This document shows, piece by piece, positions 8,783 to 17,768 of a DNA stretch of 64,000 bases; the stretch's first letter is position 1; every line of letters starts with the position of its first letter. The translations under genes were made by a program, and so were the position numbers. Origin of the DNA: TMED109 sp002684605 (lineage in GTDB: Bacteria > Pseudomonadota > Alphaproteobacteria > TMED109); NCBI GenBank assembly GCA_913046335.1, contig CAJWSU010000002.1, positions 183,900 through 247,899 on the forward strand, written 5' to 3'. Below the pieces are notes generated by a model. That model did no database searches. It was not told the DNA's origin and worked only from the letters and a program-made list of their open reading frames with translations.

Positions 8783-11050
8783 ATGAAATTATTAGTAAGT
8801 TTTAAAATTATAATATGTTTATTTTTTCTAAATATTAATATTATTAATGCTCAAAATGTAGATGATGCAATATCTAAAATTATTATTGAAGGAAACCAGA
8901 GAGTAGAATTTGATACTGTTATATCATATATTAATTTATCCACTGGAGACTCATTTGATCCAGATAAACTAAATAGAGCATTAAAAAGTTTATTTTCAAC
9001 AGGTTTTTTTTCTGATGTTAAAATATTAAGAGATAACTCTATATTAATTATAAAAGTTATTGAGAACCCAATTATAAACCGTGTTGTTTTTGAAGGTAAT
9101 AAAGAAATAGAAGATGATGTTCTAGAAGCAGAGGTTTCATTAAAATCTAGAAATTTATTTACAAGAGCTAGAATTCAGGATGATGTAGAAAGAATATTAA
9201 CTTTATATCGAAGTGAAGGCAGTTTTTCATCTAAAGTTACTCCTAAGATTATTAGTCTTCCTCAAAACAGAGTAGACGTAGTTTTTGAGATTTATGAAGG
9301 TGAAAATACAATTATTAATTCTATAACTTTTAATGGTAATAGAGAGTTCTCAGATAGACGTTTGAGAGAGACTATAATTACTAGACAGACTCGTTGGTAT
9401 TCAGTTTTAAGTTCTGGTGATCGTTATGACCCTCAGCAATTAGTTGTAGATGAAAACCTTATTAGACAATTCTATAAAGATCACGGTCATGCAGATGTTG
9501 AAGTTAAAGCAGCTGTGGCACAATTAGACAGGAATCAAGAAGGTTTTAATATAATTTATACAATTAATGAGGGTAAAAAGTATAATTATGGTCAAATAAA
9601 AATATTAAGTAATATTAATGATATAGATATAAAAGAAATATTTAATAAATTAAAAATAGAAGAAGGTGATACGTATAGTGCTGCAAAAATAGAAGAATCT
9701 ATTAATATCATAGCTAATTTAGTCACTGAACAAGGTTTCCCTTTTACTGAGACAGTTCCAGAAGTAGAGAGGATTGATAAAACTAATAATATTGAAGTTA
9801 TTTTTAGGATTAATGAATCAGAAAAAAAGTATGTCGGTAAGATTACTATTATAGGAAATGAGCGAACTTTAGATAAGGTAATTAGAAGAAATATTAGACT
9901 TGCAGAAGGAGATGCATTTGTTCCTAGCTTGATAGCAAGATCTAAAACTTTAATTGGTAATTTAGGTTTTTTTAGTGGGCTTGATGTTCAAGAAAGGCCT
10001 TCAACAAGGTCTGGTTATTCTGATATACTAGTAAAGGTTGCTGAGTCAGCTACAGGAGAAGTAAGTTTTGGAGGAGGATATTCTAGTCAAGTAGGGGGTA
10101 TTTTAAACTTAGGTATTTCAGAAAAAAACTTTTTAGGTAAAGGGCAAAGAGTATCTATCAATGCAAAGCTTTCTGAAAGAGAAAATGATTATACATTAAA
10201 TCTTGCAGAGCCATATTTATTTAATAGAGACATATATTCATCATTAAATTTGTATGATAATGCTGTAGATTATAAAGAGAGTAGTTATGATTTAAAAAGA
10301 GAAGGTATTAATTTATCCGGTAATTACACGCTTTCTGAATTTATAAGACAAAGCATAAGATATAGTCTAGAAGTGAGAGATTTAAACCCTAAAACAGGAG
10401 CTTCTGCGGCAATCATAGCTGAGAAGGGAAAAACTACGCTATCAGAAATTAGTACTTCTATTAATGTAGATACGACGAATAATTCTTTAACCCCTTCAGA
10501 AGGCTATAATTTTTCATTAGCTTCGGCTTATGCAGGACTTGGAGGAGATAAGGATTTTGTAAGGATTATTAATACTGGAAATTATTATCAATCTTACAAT
10601 GATGAATTAATAATATTTGGATTGGGTTATGATGCTGGAGTTATTATGGGCCTTGGTCAGGATATATTAATATCTGATAGGTACTTTTTAGGTGGAAATA
10701 ATTTTAGAGGCTTTGAACAATCTGGCATTGGTCCTAGAGATACAGTAAGTAAAGATTCTTTAGGTGGTAATTTGTATTATACAGGTTCACTAAAAGCTAC
10801 TTTTGGAGTAGGATTGCCTCCTGAATTAGGTATTAGAGGAAATTGGTTTACTACATTAGGGTCTTTGACTGGAATTGACAAGTCATCACTTAATTTTAAA
10901 GATAATAGTTCAATTAGAATGTCCACAGGGTTAGGTATTTCTTGGAATTCTCCATTTGGACCAATTAGTGTTATATTGTCACAGGCTTTACTTAAAGAAG
11001 ATTATGACATAACAGAGTCAGTATCATTTGGAATTGGAACAAAATTTTAA
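8783..11050 (+). CDS. bamA: Outer membrane protein assembly factor BamA
   Basis: BamA is the core of the machine that folds beta-barrels into the outer membrane. It has an N-terminal signal peptide ending near residue 23 (IINAQ), five POTRA repeats (about residues 30-430) and a C-terminal 16-strand barrel. The barrel includes the conserved RGF loop motif (FRGFEQSGIGPRD) and a terminal Phe (SFGIGTKF), as expected of the family. It has 755 residues. The neighbours skp, lpxD and fabZ form the conserved outer-membrane biogenesis cluster. Confidence 0.96.
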   Translation: MKLLVSFKIIICLFFLNINIINAQNVDDAISKIIIEGNQRVEFDTVISYINLSTGDSFDPDKLNRALKSLFSTGFFSDVKILRDNSILIIKVIENPIINRVVFEGNKEIEDDVLEAEVSLKSRNLFTRARIQDDVERILTLYRSEGSFSSKVTPKIISLPQNRVDVVFEIYEGENTIINSITFNGNREFSDRRLRETIITRQTRWYSVLSSGDRYDPQQLVVDENLIRQFYKDHGHADVEVKAAVAQLDRNQEGFNIIYTINEGKKYNYGQIKILSNINDIDIKEIFNKLKIEEGDTYSAAKIEESINIIANLVTEQGFPFTETVPEVERIDKTNNIEVIFRINESEKKYVGKITIIGNERTLDKVIRRNIRLAEGDAFVPSLIARSKTLIGNLGFFSGLDVQERPSTRSGYSDILVKVAESATGEVSFGGGYSSQVGGILNLGISEKNFLGKGQRVSINAKLSERENDYTLNLAEPYLFNRDIYSSLNLYDNAVDYKESSYDLKREGINLSGNYTLSEFIRQSIRYSLEVRDLNPKTGASAAIIAEKGKTTLSEISTSINVDTTNNSLTPSEGYNFSLASAYAGLGGDKDFVRIINTGNYYQSYNDELIIFGLGYDAGVIMGLGQDILISDRYFLGGNNFRGFEQSGIGPRDTVSKDSLGGNLYYTGSLKATFGVGLPPELGIRGNWFTTLGSLTGIDKSSLNFKDNSSIRMSTGLGISWNSPFGPISVILSQALLKEDYDITESVSFGIGTKF

Positions 11051-11063
11051 TTTAATAAATAGA

Positions 11064-11675
11064 ATGGATAAAAGAATGAATATTTATATAGGAAGTAAAG
11101 TGATTAATTTTTTAAAGTTTGTATGCGTGTATATATGTTTTATAAATATTGCGTTTTCTCAAGCAGAAATAAATATGGATAGTGTTCAGGTTAATGAGGC
11201 TTTTCCTATAGCAGTTGTTAATATGCAAGCTATAGTAGGAGAATCTCTAGCTGCCTCACAAGTAAAAAAGTTTATAGAGGCAAAAAAAATTGAATTTAGT
11301 ACTGAGCTAAAAAAAGAAGAAGAAGTTTTAAAAAATATGCAGGAAGAATTAGGTAGCCAAAGATCTATATTGCCGCCAGATGAATTTGCAGAACTTGAAG
11401 GCAACTTTAGAAAAAGAGTAGAAAATTTGCAAAAAATGGTTACTGAAAAAAACCAATTATTAGAAGACATTCTATCTAGAAGTGTTCAAAAAATTCAAAC
11501 TGAAGCAGTAAAAATTATAACCTCTATAGGTAAAGAAAAGAATTTAGCCCTTACATTAGATACATCTACTGTAGTTATCGCTGCAAATTCTATAAATATT
11601 TCTAGAAGTGTAATAGATTTGTTAAATATTAATTTACCAACTTTGGACATGGATGCAATTATGTCAGGAAAGTAA
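11064..11675 (+). CDS. skp: OmpH/Skp-family periplasmic chaperone
   Basis: This is the periplasmic holdase that carries unfolded outer-membrane proteins to BamA. It has a hydrophobic signal segment (IFLKFVCVYI-like, ending near AFSQA), then a long charged coiled-coil region, as in Skp. The start is uncertain: the frame opens inside bamA at 11028, and ATGs at 11064 and 11076 both give a normal signal peptide. I chose 11064 (203 residues). It lies directly after bamA, as in most Gram-negative bacteria. Confidence 0.85.
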   Translation: MDKRMNIYIGSKVINFLKFVCVYICFINIAFSQAEINMDSVQVNEAFPIAVVNMQAIVGESLAASQVKKFIEAKKIEFSTELKKEEEVLKNMQEELGSQRSILPPDEFAELEGNFRKRVENLQKMVTEKNQLLEDILSRSVQKIQTEAVKIITSIGKEKNLALTLDTSTVVIAANSINISRSVIDLLNINLPTLDMDAIMSGK

Positions 11676-11695
11676 ATAGATAGAATTATTATTAA

Positions 11696-12715
11696 ATGAT
11701 AAATACATACTTTCACAATGTTACTGGGCCTTATAGATTAGAAGAAATAGCTAAATTAATTAGTGCTAAAATATATAATTCAGATAACGAAATATTAATT
11801 TCTGGGGCTGCAGATGTTGATAATGCAAAAAAAGGTGATATCACATTTATTGCATTTAATAGCACATTAAATAAATTAAAAGCTTCTAGGGCTTCAGCAT
11901 GTATTGTTAGTAAATATTGTGAAAGTATTATTCCAGACAGTATGGTATGTTTAGAGGTAAATGATCCTCATACGGCTTACGCAATTATTGCACAGAAGTT
12001 TTATCCTAAAGATAAATTTATTCCTAAGATTAGTGACAAGTCTGAACTACCAGATAAGTATAAATCTTCAAAAAATATTAGAGTAGATCCATATGCAGTA
12101 ATTGATAAAGACGTTGTAATTGGAAATAATGTTTGGGTTGGATCAGGTAGTTATATTGGTAGAGGAGTTATAATAGGAAATGGAACAAGAATACATTCTA
12201 ATGTAACAATTGAATGTGCTGAAATTGGAGCAAATGTTTTAATATATGCTGGAGTTAGAATTGGTCAGAAGGGGTTTGGTTTTGCTCCTTCAGTTAAAGG
12301 GCATACAGTGATTCCTCAAGTTGGTAAGGTTATTATTAATAAAAATGTAGAAATTGGAGCAAATAGTTGTATAGATAGGGGAAGTTATGGGGACACAGTT
12401 ATCGGTGAAGGAACTTTTATAGACAATCTTGTTCACATTGCCCATAATGTTCAAATAGGTAAATTTTGTGCTATAGCTGGTCAGGTAGGTATTGCTGGAA
12501 GTGCCATTATTGAGGATTATTGTATGTTTGGAGGTCAAGTAGGTATTGGCGGTCATATAAAAATTGGAAAAGGTAGTCAAGCTGGTGGACAAGCTGGAAT
12601 AACTAAAAGTTTAGAAGAAGGTTCAAAAGTAAGTGGCACTCCAGCAATTCCGCTTAAACAATACCATAGACAATCATTATTAATGAAAAAGCTTATTAAA
12701 AATAAAGGTAAATAA
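11696..12715 (+). CDS. lpxD: UDP-3-O-(3-hydroxyacyl)glucosamine N-acyltransferase
   Basis: LpxD performs the third step of lipid A synthesis, adding the N-linked hydroxyacyl chain from ACP. An N-terminal uridine-binding domain (about residues 1-100) is followed by a left-handed beta-helix of hexapeptide repeats. The active-site region NLVHIAHNVQIGKFCAIAG contains the conserved His. It has 339 residues, the normal length. It heads the lpxD-fabZ-lpxA-lpxI-lpxB run. Confidence 0.96.
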   Translation: MINTYFHNVTGPYRLEEIAKLISAKIYNSDNEILISGAADVDNAKKGDITFIAFNSTLNKLKASRASACIVSKYCESIIPDSMVCLEVNDPHTAYAIIAQKFYPKDKFIPKISDKSELPDKYKSSKNIRVDPYAVIDKDVVIGNNVWVGSGSYIGRGVIIGNGTRIHSNVTIECAEIGANVLIYAGVRIGQKGFGFAPSVKGHTVIPQVGKVIINKNVEIGANSCIDRGSYGDTVIGEGTFIDNLVHIAHNVQIGKFCAIAGQVGIAGSAIIEDYCMFGGQVGIGGHIKIGKGSQAGGQAGITKSLEEGSKVSGTPAIPLKQYHRQSLLMKKLIKNKGK

Positions 12716-12718
12716 ATT

Positions 12719-13189
12719 ATGACAATAAGTAATAAAAATAAATCTTTAGAATATATAGATATTGATAAAATTATGAAAATGATACCTCATAGGTATCCAA
12801 TGTTATTAATAGATAAGGTAGTTAATATTGTTTTAAATCAATCTGCTGTGGGCATAAAAAATGTAACGGCTAATGAAAACTTTTTTACAGGACATTTTCC
12901 GTCTAAAATGGTGATGCCTGGTGTTTTAATGATAGAGAGTATGGCACAAACATGCGCAGTGCTAGTTATAGAAACCTTAGGAAAAAAATCTGAAGGTAGT
13001 CTCGTGTATTTTATGTCAGTAGATGGAGGTAAATTTAGAAAACCAGTAGTTCCTGGAGATCAATTAAAGTTTCATGTAGATAAAATTAAAAATAGGTCTA
13101 ATGTATGGAAATTTAAATGTATGGGTTATGTAGATGAAGTATTAGTAGCAGAAGCAACAATTTCAGCTATGATTATGGCAGATAATTAA
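12719..13189 (+). CDS. fabZ: 3-hydroxyacyl-ACP dehydratase FabZ
   Basis: This hot-dog-fold dehydratase of fatty acid elongation also balances 3-hydroxyacyl-ACP between lipid A and phospholipid. The motif MIPHRYPMLLIDKV is followed by the active-site segment GHFPSKMVMPGVLMIESMAQ, with the catalytic His and Glu. It has 156 residues. Only three bases separate it from lpxD, and its stop overlaps the lpxA start. Confidence 0.96.
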   Translation: MTISNKNKSLEYIDIDKIMKMIPHRYPMLLIDKVVNIVLNQSAVGIKNVTANENFFTGHFPSKMVMPGVLMIESMAQTCAVLVIETLGKKSEGSLVYFMSVDGGKFRKPVVPGDQLKFHVDKIKNRSNVWKFKCMGYVDEVLVAEATISAMIMADN

Positions 13190-13995
13190 TGAGTAAGAAC
13201 TTTCATAGTACTTCTATAGTAGATGAAAATGCAGATATTGATAAATCAGTAGTTATTGGGCCTTATTGTATAATTGGACCTCATGTGAAAATTAGAAAAG
13301 GTACGGAATTAAAATCTAATGTAATAATTTCTGGTGATACTGAAATTGGTGAATATACTACAATATACCCTTTTTCCGTTTTAGGTAATCCTCCACAAGA
13401 TTTAAAGTTTCAAGGAGAATCATCCAAATTAATTATTGGTAATAATAATGTAATAAGAGAACATGTTACAATGAATCCTGGAACCGATGGTGGAGGTCTA
13501 ATTACCAAAATTGGCAATAATTGTCTTATAATGATAGGAGCTCATGTAGCTCATGACTGTGTTTTAGGAAATAATATAATTTTAGCTAATAATGCGTCCT
13601 TAGCAGGCCATGTAGTGGTTGATGACTTTGCTATATTAGGTGGACTAAGTGGCGTACATCAGTTTGTTAGAATAGGGAGTCATGCGATGGTAGGCGGTTT
13701 ATCCGCATTAGAAAGTGATGTGATTCCGTATGGCTCCGTAATTGGTAATAGAGCCTATTTATCAGGTTTAAATATAATTGGATTAAAAAGAAGAGGTTTC
13801 TCGAGGGAAGTTATACATGATTTAAGAAAAGCATACCGATTACTTTTTGCGCCAGAAGGAACAATTCAAGAAAGACTTAAGGATGTTTCTGATGAATTTA
13901 AGAAAAATGAACCGGTAATGGATATAGTTAAATTTATTGAAGGAAATTCAAGTCGTGCAATCTGCCAACCTAAAAATGGAAACAAAAATACCTAA
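13189..13995 (+). CDS. lpxA: Acyl-ACP--UDP-N-acetylglucosamine O-acyltransferase
   Basis: LpxA carries out the first step of lipid A synthesis. Hexapeptide repeats form a left-handed beta-helix, with the catalytic His in AHVAHDCVLGNN, and the C-terminal helical domain follows (FSREVIHDLRKAYR). It has 268 residues, typical for LpxA. Its start overlaps fabZ by one base and its end overlaps lpxI by about 20 bases, so translation is probably coupled. Confidence 0.96.
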   Translation: MSKNFHSTSIVDENADIDKSVVIGPYCIIGPHVKIRKGTELKSNVIISGDTEIGEYTTIYPFSVLGNPPQDLKFQGESSKLIIGNNNVIREHVTMNPGTDGGGLITKIGNNCLIMIGAHVAHDCVLGNNIILANNASLAGHVVVDDFAILGGLSGVHQFVRIGSHAMVGGLSALESDVIPYGSVIGNRAYLSGLNIIGLKRRGFSREVIHDLRKAYRLLFAPEGTIQERLKDVSDEFKKNEPVMDIVKFIEGNSSRAICQPKNGNKNT

Positions 13996-14794
13996 ATTAG
14001 CTATTATAGCAGGTAATGGAAGTATTCCTTTTTATTTGATAGAGGAATGTAAAAAAATAGGTCGAGAATACTGCCTTATTATAATAGAAGGTCATGGAAA
14101 AGAACTTTCTGTAAAATATAATCCAGATTATATAGTTAGTTTAGCAAAAATGGGACGTGCCGTAAAATATGTAAAAAATATCGGTATAAAACATATCCTA
14201 ATGGTGGGAGGAGTAAAAAGGCCATCATTAAAAAATATTATACCTGATTTGTGGACAGCAAAATTTTTAACTACTATTAGCTCAAAAGTAAGTGGTGACA
14301 ATAGTGTGCTTTCTAAGCTTACTAAGGCCCTTGAGAAGGAGGGTTTTATTATTGTAGCACCTGAAGAAATTTTACCAAATTTGATTTGTCCAAAGGGTAC
14401 ATTAGGTAAAGTAAAGCCAAATCAACAAAATAATGAAGATATATCAACTGGATATAGCGTTGCAAAAATCATAGGTGCTAATGATATAGGTCAATCTATA
14501 ATAATAGAAAATGGTTTAGTTATTGCTGTGGAGGCTGCAGAAGGAACCGATAGAATGATAAAACGATCATTAATTCTAAAAAAAGAAAAAAAAGCAGGTG
14601 TACTAATTAAAGTTATTAAACCAATGCAAGATAGAAGAATAGATCGTCCAGTAATAGGTATTGATACAATAAAAGCAGCAAAAAAAGCAGGGTTAGATGG
14701 AATTGCATTAGAAAGTAATGAAATATTAATTTTAAATTATAGTGAAGTAATATTATATGCAGATAAAGAAGGCTTATTTGTTGAAGGAATTTAA
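13976..14794 (+). CDS. lpxI: UDP-2,3-diacylglucosamine diphosphatase LpxI
   Basis: This is the alphaproteobacterial-type enzyme (formerly DUF1009) that makes lipid X from UDP-2,3-diacylglucosamine, replacing LpxH. The N-terminal LAIIAGNGSIPFYLIEECK and the C-terminal EAAEGTDRMIKR and KPMQDRRIDRPVIGIDT are family-typical. ATG 13976 (272 residues) was preferred to an upstream ATG at 13937, which would extend 13 residues into lpxA. The position between lpxA and lpxB supports the call. Confidence 0.93.
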   Translation: METKIPKLAIIAGNGSIPFYLIEECKKIGREYCLIIIEGHGKELSVKYNPDYIVSLAKMGRAVKYVKNIGIKHILMVGGVKRPSLKNIIPDLWTAKFLTTISSKVSGDNSVLSKLTKALEKEGFIIVAPEEILPNLICPKGTLGKVKPNQQNNEDISTGYSVAKIIGANDIGQSIIIENGLVIAVEAAEGTDRMIKRSLILKKEKKAGVLIKVIKPMQDRRIDRPVIGIDTIKAAKKAGLDGIALESNEILILNYSEVILYADKEGLFVEGI

Positions 14795-15956
14795 AAGTGA
14801 AAAGCTTAAAAAGAAAATAAAGGTTTTTATCGTAGCAGGAGAGGTCTCAGGTGACCTTTTAGGTGAAGGGTTGATAATAGAGCTTAAAAAAATGATTAAT
14901 GATATTGAAATATTTGGTGTTGGTGGAAGTAAGATGATCGCCCAAGGATTAAAACCGATTTTTAATATAAAGTTCTTATCTATTATGGGAATATTTGAAG
15001 TAATATTTAAAATCCCTAAAGTTATTAAATTATTAAACTTTACAAAAAGTAAAATTATAGAAATTAATCCTGATATAGTTATTACTATAGATGCACCTGG
15101 GTTTAATTTTAGGTTGCAAAAAAGCATTAAAAGTCTTGGTATTAAACAAATTCATTATGTTGCCCCATCTGTATGGGCATGGAAAAGTTACAGAGCTAAA
15201 AAAATTACTAAATTTTTAGATCATTTATTAGTTCTTTTTCCATTTGAAAAAAAATTTTTTATAAAAGAGGGGCTTAGTACAACTTTTGTTGGTCATCCTA
15301 TTGCTTTTGATGATTATTATAATAATAATCAATATTTTTTAGAAAAATCATTAACTGAAAAAGCTTTAAAGAAAATTGTAATTTTACCTGGTAGTAGAAT
15401 AAGTGAAATTAAAAAATTAATGCCTGTTTTTACTAAAGCTGCTGAGTTATTAAATAAAAATTATAAAGAAATTAAATTTTATATTGTTACTTTACCTGAA
15501 TATAAAACTATTATTATGGAATATTTTAAAGATACTAATTTAAATTTTTATATTACTAGTAGTCATGATGAAAGGTATAATATATATGTTAAAGCAGACT
15601 TTGCATTATGTGCTTCAGGCACGGTAACTATGGAACTAGCAAAGGCATCCACAGCAATGCTAGTAGTATATAAATTGCATTTCATTACATGGTTTATACT
15701 AAAGGCTATGGTTAAAGTTAAAACTGCTACAATAATAAATATTATACTAAAAGAAAATGTTATACCTGAATTATTTCAGCAAGATGTTAATGAATTGAAT
15801 ATTTATCGCATAATTAAAAATTATTTAGATGATGACAACTTAAATAAAATACAAATTAAAAAATTAAAAATTGCTATTAATGAATTAAAAAGTGGTACTA
15901 ATGATCCTAGTTACATAGCAGCTAAATCTGTTTTAAGTTATATTAATATTAATTAA
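14757..15956 (+). CDS. lpxB: Lipid-A-disaccharide synthase
   Basis: This GT19 glycosyltransferase joins lipid X and UDP-diacylglucosamine into the lipid A disaccharide. Motifs are VFIVAGEVSGDLLGEG, HYVAPSVWAWKSYRAKK, FVGHP and LPGSRISEIKKLMP. The start is uncertain. ATG 14757 gives 399 residues but overlaps lpxI by 38 bases; TTGs at 14778 and 14781, the latter eight bases after GAAGG, would put the start nearer the conserved domain. TTG starts occur elsewhere in this window (uppS, trkH, tpiA). Confidence 0.92.
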   Translation: MQIKKAYLLKEFKSEKLKKKIKVFIVAGEVSGDLLGEGLIIELKKMINDIEIFGVGGSKMIAQGLKPIFNIKFLSIMGIFEVIFKIPKVIKLLNFTKSKIIEINPDIVITIDAPGFNFRLQKSIKSLGIKQIHYVAPSVWAWKSYRAKKITKFLDHLLVLFPFEKKFFIKEGLSTTFVGHPIAFDDYYNNNQYFLEKSLTEKALKKIVILPGSRISEIKKLMPVFTKAAELLNKNYKEIKFYIVTLPEYKTIIMEYFKDTNLNFYITSSHDERYNIYVKADFALCASGTVTMELAKASTAMLVVYKLHFITWFILKAMVKVKTATIINIILKENVIPELFQQDVNELNIYRIIKNYLDDDNLNKIQIKKLKIAINELKSGTNDPSYIAAKSVLSYININ

Positions 15957-15985
15957 GTTATTAGTGATATTTTTGGGAGTTTATC

Positions 15986-16384
15986 ATGATAGAAAAAAAA
16001 TTTAAATATTTACACACTATGATTAGAGTAATGGACCTAGATAAATCTATAGATTTTTATACTAAATTTTTTAACATGCAGTTAATAAGAAAGAATGATT
16101 TTCCTGGTGGGAAGTTTTCCTTAGCCTTTTTGGGTTATGGCCCTGAAAGTAATAATACTGTTTTAGAATTAACCTATAATTGGGAACAAACTGAGGCATA
16201 TGATATAGGAAATGGTTGGGGGCATATAGCAATAGGTGTGGAAGATATTTATAATTTGTGTGATGACCTAGAAAATAGTGGATTGGAAATAATAAGAAAG
16301 CCAGGACCTATGAAGCATGGAACTACTTTAATAGCTTTTATAAAAGACCCTGATGGTTATAGTATTGAATTAATTGAGAGATAA
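15986..16384 (+). CDS. gloA: Lactoylglutathione lyase (glyoxalase I)
   Basis: This is metal-dependent glyoxalase I, which isomerises the methylglyoxal-glutathione hemithioacetal to S-lactoylglutathione. All four expected metal ligands are visible: His10 (LHTMIRV), Glu61 (VLELTYN), His80 (GWGHIAIGV) and Glu128 (YSIELIE). The length (132 residues) matches the short bacterial form. A Shine-Dalgarno GGGAG lies at 15974-15978. It is convergent with gltA; the two stops are two bases apart. Confidence 0.93.
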   Translation: MIEKKFKYLHTMIRVMDLDKSIDFYTKFFNMQLIRKNDFPGGKFSLAFLGYGPESNNTVLELTYNWEQTEAYDIGNGWGHIAIGVEDIYNLCDDLENSGLEIIRKPGPMKHGTTLIAFIKDPDGYSIELIER

Positions 16385-16386
16385 TA

Positions 16387-17691
16387 CTAAATTCTACTTT
16401 TTATATTTATAAAATCTCTTTCAGCAGCTCCTGTATAAAGCTGTCTTGGTCTTCCAATTCTTTGTTCTGGGTCTTCAATCATTTCATTCCATTGCGCAAC
16501 CCAGCCAACTGTTCTAGCCACAGCAAATAGAACTGTAAAAATGCTCGCAGGGAATCCCATAGCTTGAAGTATGACACCTGAATAAAAATCTACATTAGGA
16601 TATAATTTTTTTTCAATAAAATATTCATCTTCCAAAGCGATTTTTTCTAGTTCTCTAGCCAATTTAAACATTGGTTCATCTTCTTTTCCTACAGCCTTAA
16701 GCACTTCATCAGCTGTTTTTTTCATTACAGTCGCTCTTGGATCATAATTTTTATAAACTCTATGACCAAAACCCATTAATCTAAAAGGATCATTAGGGTC
16801 TTTTGCTTTTTTTATAAATTCATAAACATTACCTGTTTGTTGAATTTGATTTAACATGTGTATTACAGCTTCATTGGCACCTCCATGAGAAGGACCCCAT
16901 AATGAAGCTATGCCTGCTGAAATACATGCAAATGGGTTAGCACCAGAGGAACCAGCTAATCTAACAGTAGATGTAGATGCATTTTGTTCATGATCGGCAT
17001 GTAATATTAAAATTTTATCCATAGCATTAGAAAGTATAGGATCTATTTTATATTCCTCTGCTGGAACTGAAAACATCATATTTAAAAAATTTTCTGAGTA
17101 ATTTAAATCGTTTCTAGGGTATATAAAAGGTTGCCCTAGAGAAAACTTATACGCCATAGCTGCTATGGTTGGAACTTTAGCTACTAACCTATGAGAAGCA
17201 ATTAATCTCTGACTTGGGTCTGTTATATCTGTGCTATCATGATAAAAAGCACTTAATGCACCAACGACACCGCACATAACCGCCATTGCATGGGCATCTC
17301 TTCTAAAACCTCTAAAGAATAAAGCTAATTGTTCATGCACCATTGTGTGAGTTGTAATTTTATTGTCAAAAGCATTTTTTTCGATATTATTAGGAAGTTC
17401 ACCATTTAATAACAAATAAGCAACTTCTAAGTAGTCACAATTTTCTGCAAGGTCCTCTATTCTATAACCTCTATGTAATAGAACTCCTTTATCGCCATCA
17501 ATATATGTTATGTCTGATTTACAAGATCCGGTACTTGTAAAACCAGGGTCATATGTAAAATGATCAGTGTCAGCATATAATTTTTTAATTTCTATTACAT
17601 CAGGACCTATAGTGCCCGAATGAATAGGCAGTTCAAATTTTCTTCCGTTGGGAAGAATTAAATTTGCAACTTTTGATTTTTTATTAGACAT
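16387..17691 (-). CDS. gltA: Citrate synthase
   Basis: This is the type II (hexameric, NADH-sensitive family) citrate synthase, first enzyme of the TCA cycle. Conserved parts include SSGANPFACISAGIASLWGP, GFGHRVYKNYDPRA with the catalytic His, and LYPNVDFYSGVILQAMG with the catalytic Asp. It has 434 residues. It lies downstream of gltX, 77 bases away, and that gap holds its own apparent promoter with a dyad, so it is probably regulated separately from gltX. Confidence 0.97.
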   Translation of the reverse strand: MSNKKSKVANLILPNGRKFELPIHSGTIGPDVIEIKKLYADTDHFTYDPGFTSTGSCKSDITYIDGDKGVLLHRGYRIEDLAENCDYLEVAYLLLNGELPNNIEKNAFDNKITTHTMVHEQLALFFRGFRRDAHAMAVMCGVVGALSAFYHDSTDITDPSQRLIASHRLVAKVPTIAAMAYKFSLGQPFIYPRNDLNYSENFLNMMFSVPAEEYKIDPILSNAMDKILILHADHEQNASTSTVRLAGSSGANPFACISAGIASLWGPSHGGANEAVIHMLNQIQQTGNVYEFIKKAKDPNDPFRLMGFGHRVYKNYDPRATVMKKTADEVLKAVGKEDEPMFKLARELEKIALEDEYFIEKKLYPNVDFYSGVILQAMGFPASIFTVLFAVARTVGWVAQWNEMIEDPEQRIGRPRQLYTGAAERDFINIKSRI

Positions 17692-17725
17692 ACATTTTCC
17701 AATTTTTAAACATCTATTTTAGAAT

Positions 17726-17757
17726 TTGCATTATAGTTATCTAATCTAACTATGCAA
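17726..17757 (-). promoter_or_regulatory. gltA promoter with an operator-like dyad between -35 and -10
   Basis: Read on the minus strand, TTGCAT (17757-17752) and TATAAT (17735-17730) are separated by 16 bases, a good sigma-70 promoter. Transcription would start near 17723, about 32 bases before the gltA ATG. A perfect inverted repeat, ATAGTTA (17733-17739) with TAACTAT (17747-17753), sits across the spacer, and outer TTGC/GCAA arms extend it. This is where a dimeric repressor or activator would bind. The regulator is unknown. Confidence 0.6.
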
Positions 17758-17768
17758 TATTTGAAGTA

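Noticed and set aside
16360..16389. TAGTATT/AATACTA repeat at the gloA/gltA convergent junction as a terminator
   Set aside because: The arms are AT-rich and separated by a 16-base loop, and no clean T-tract follows; chance is likely at this composition.
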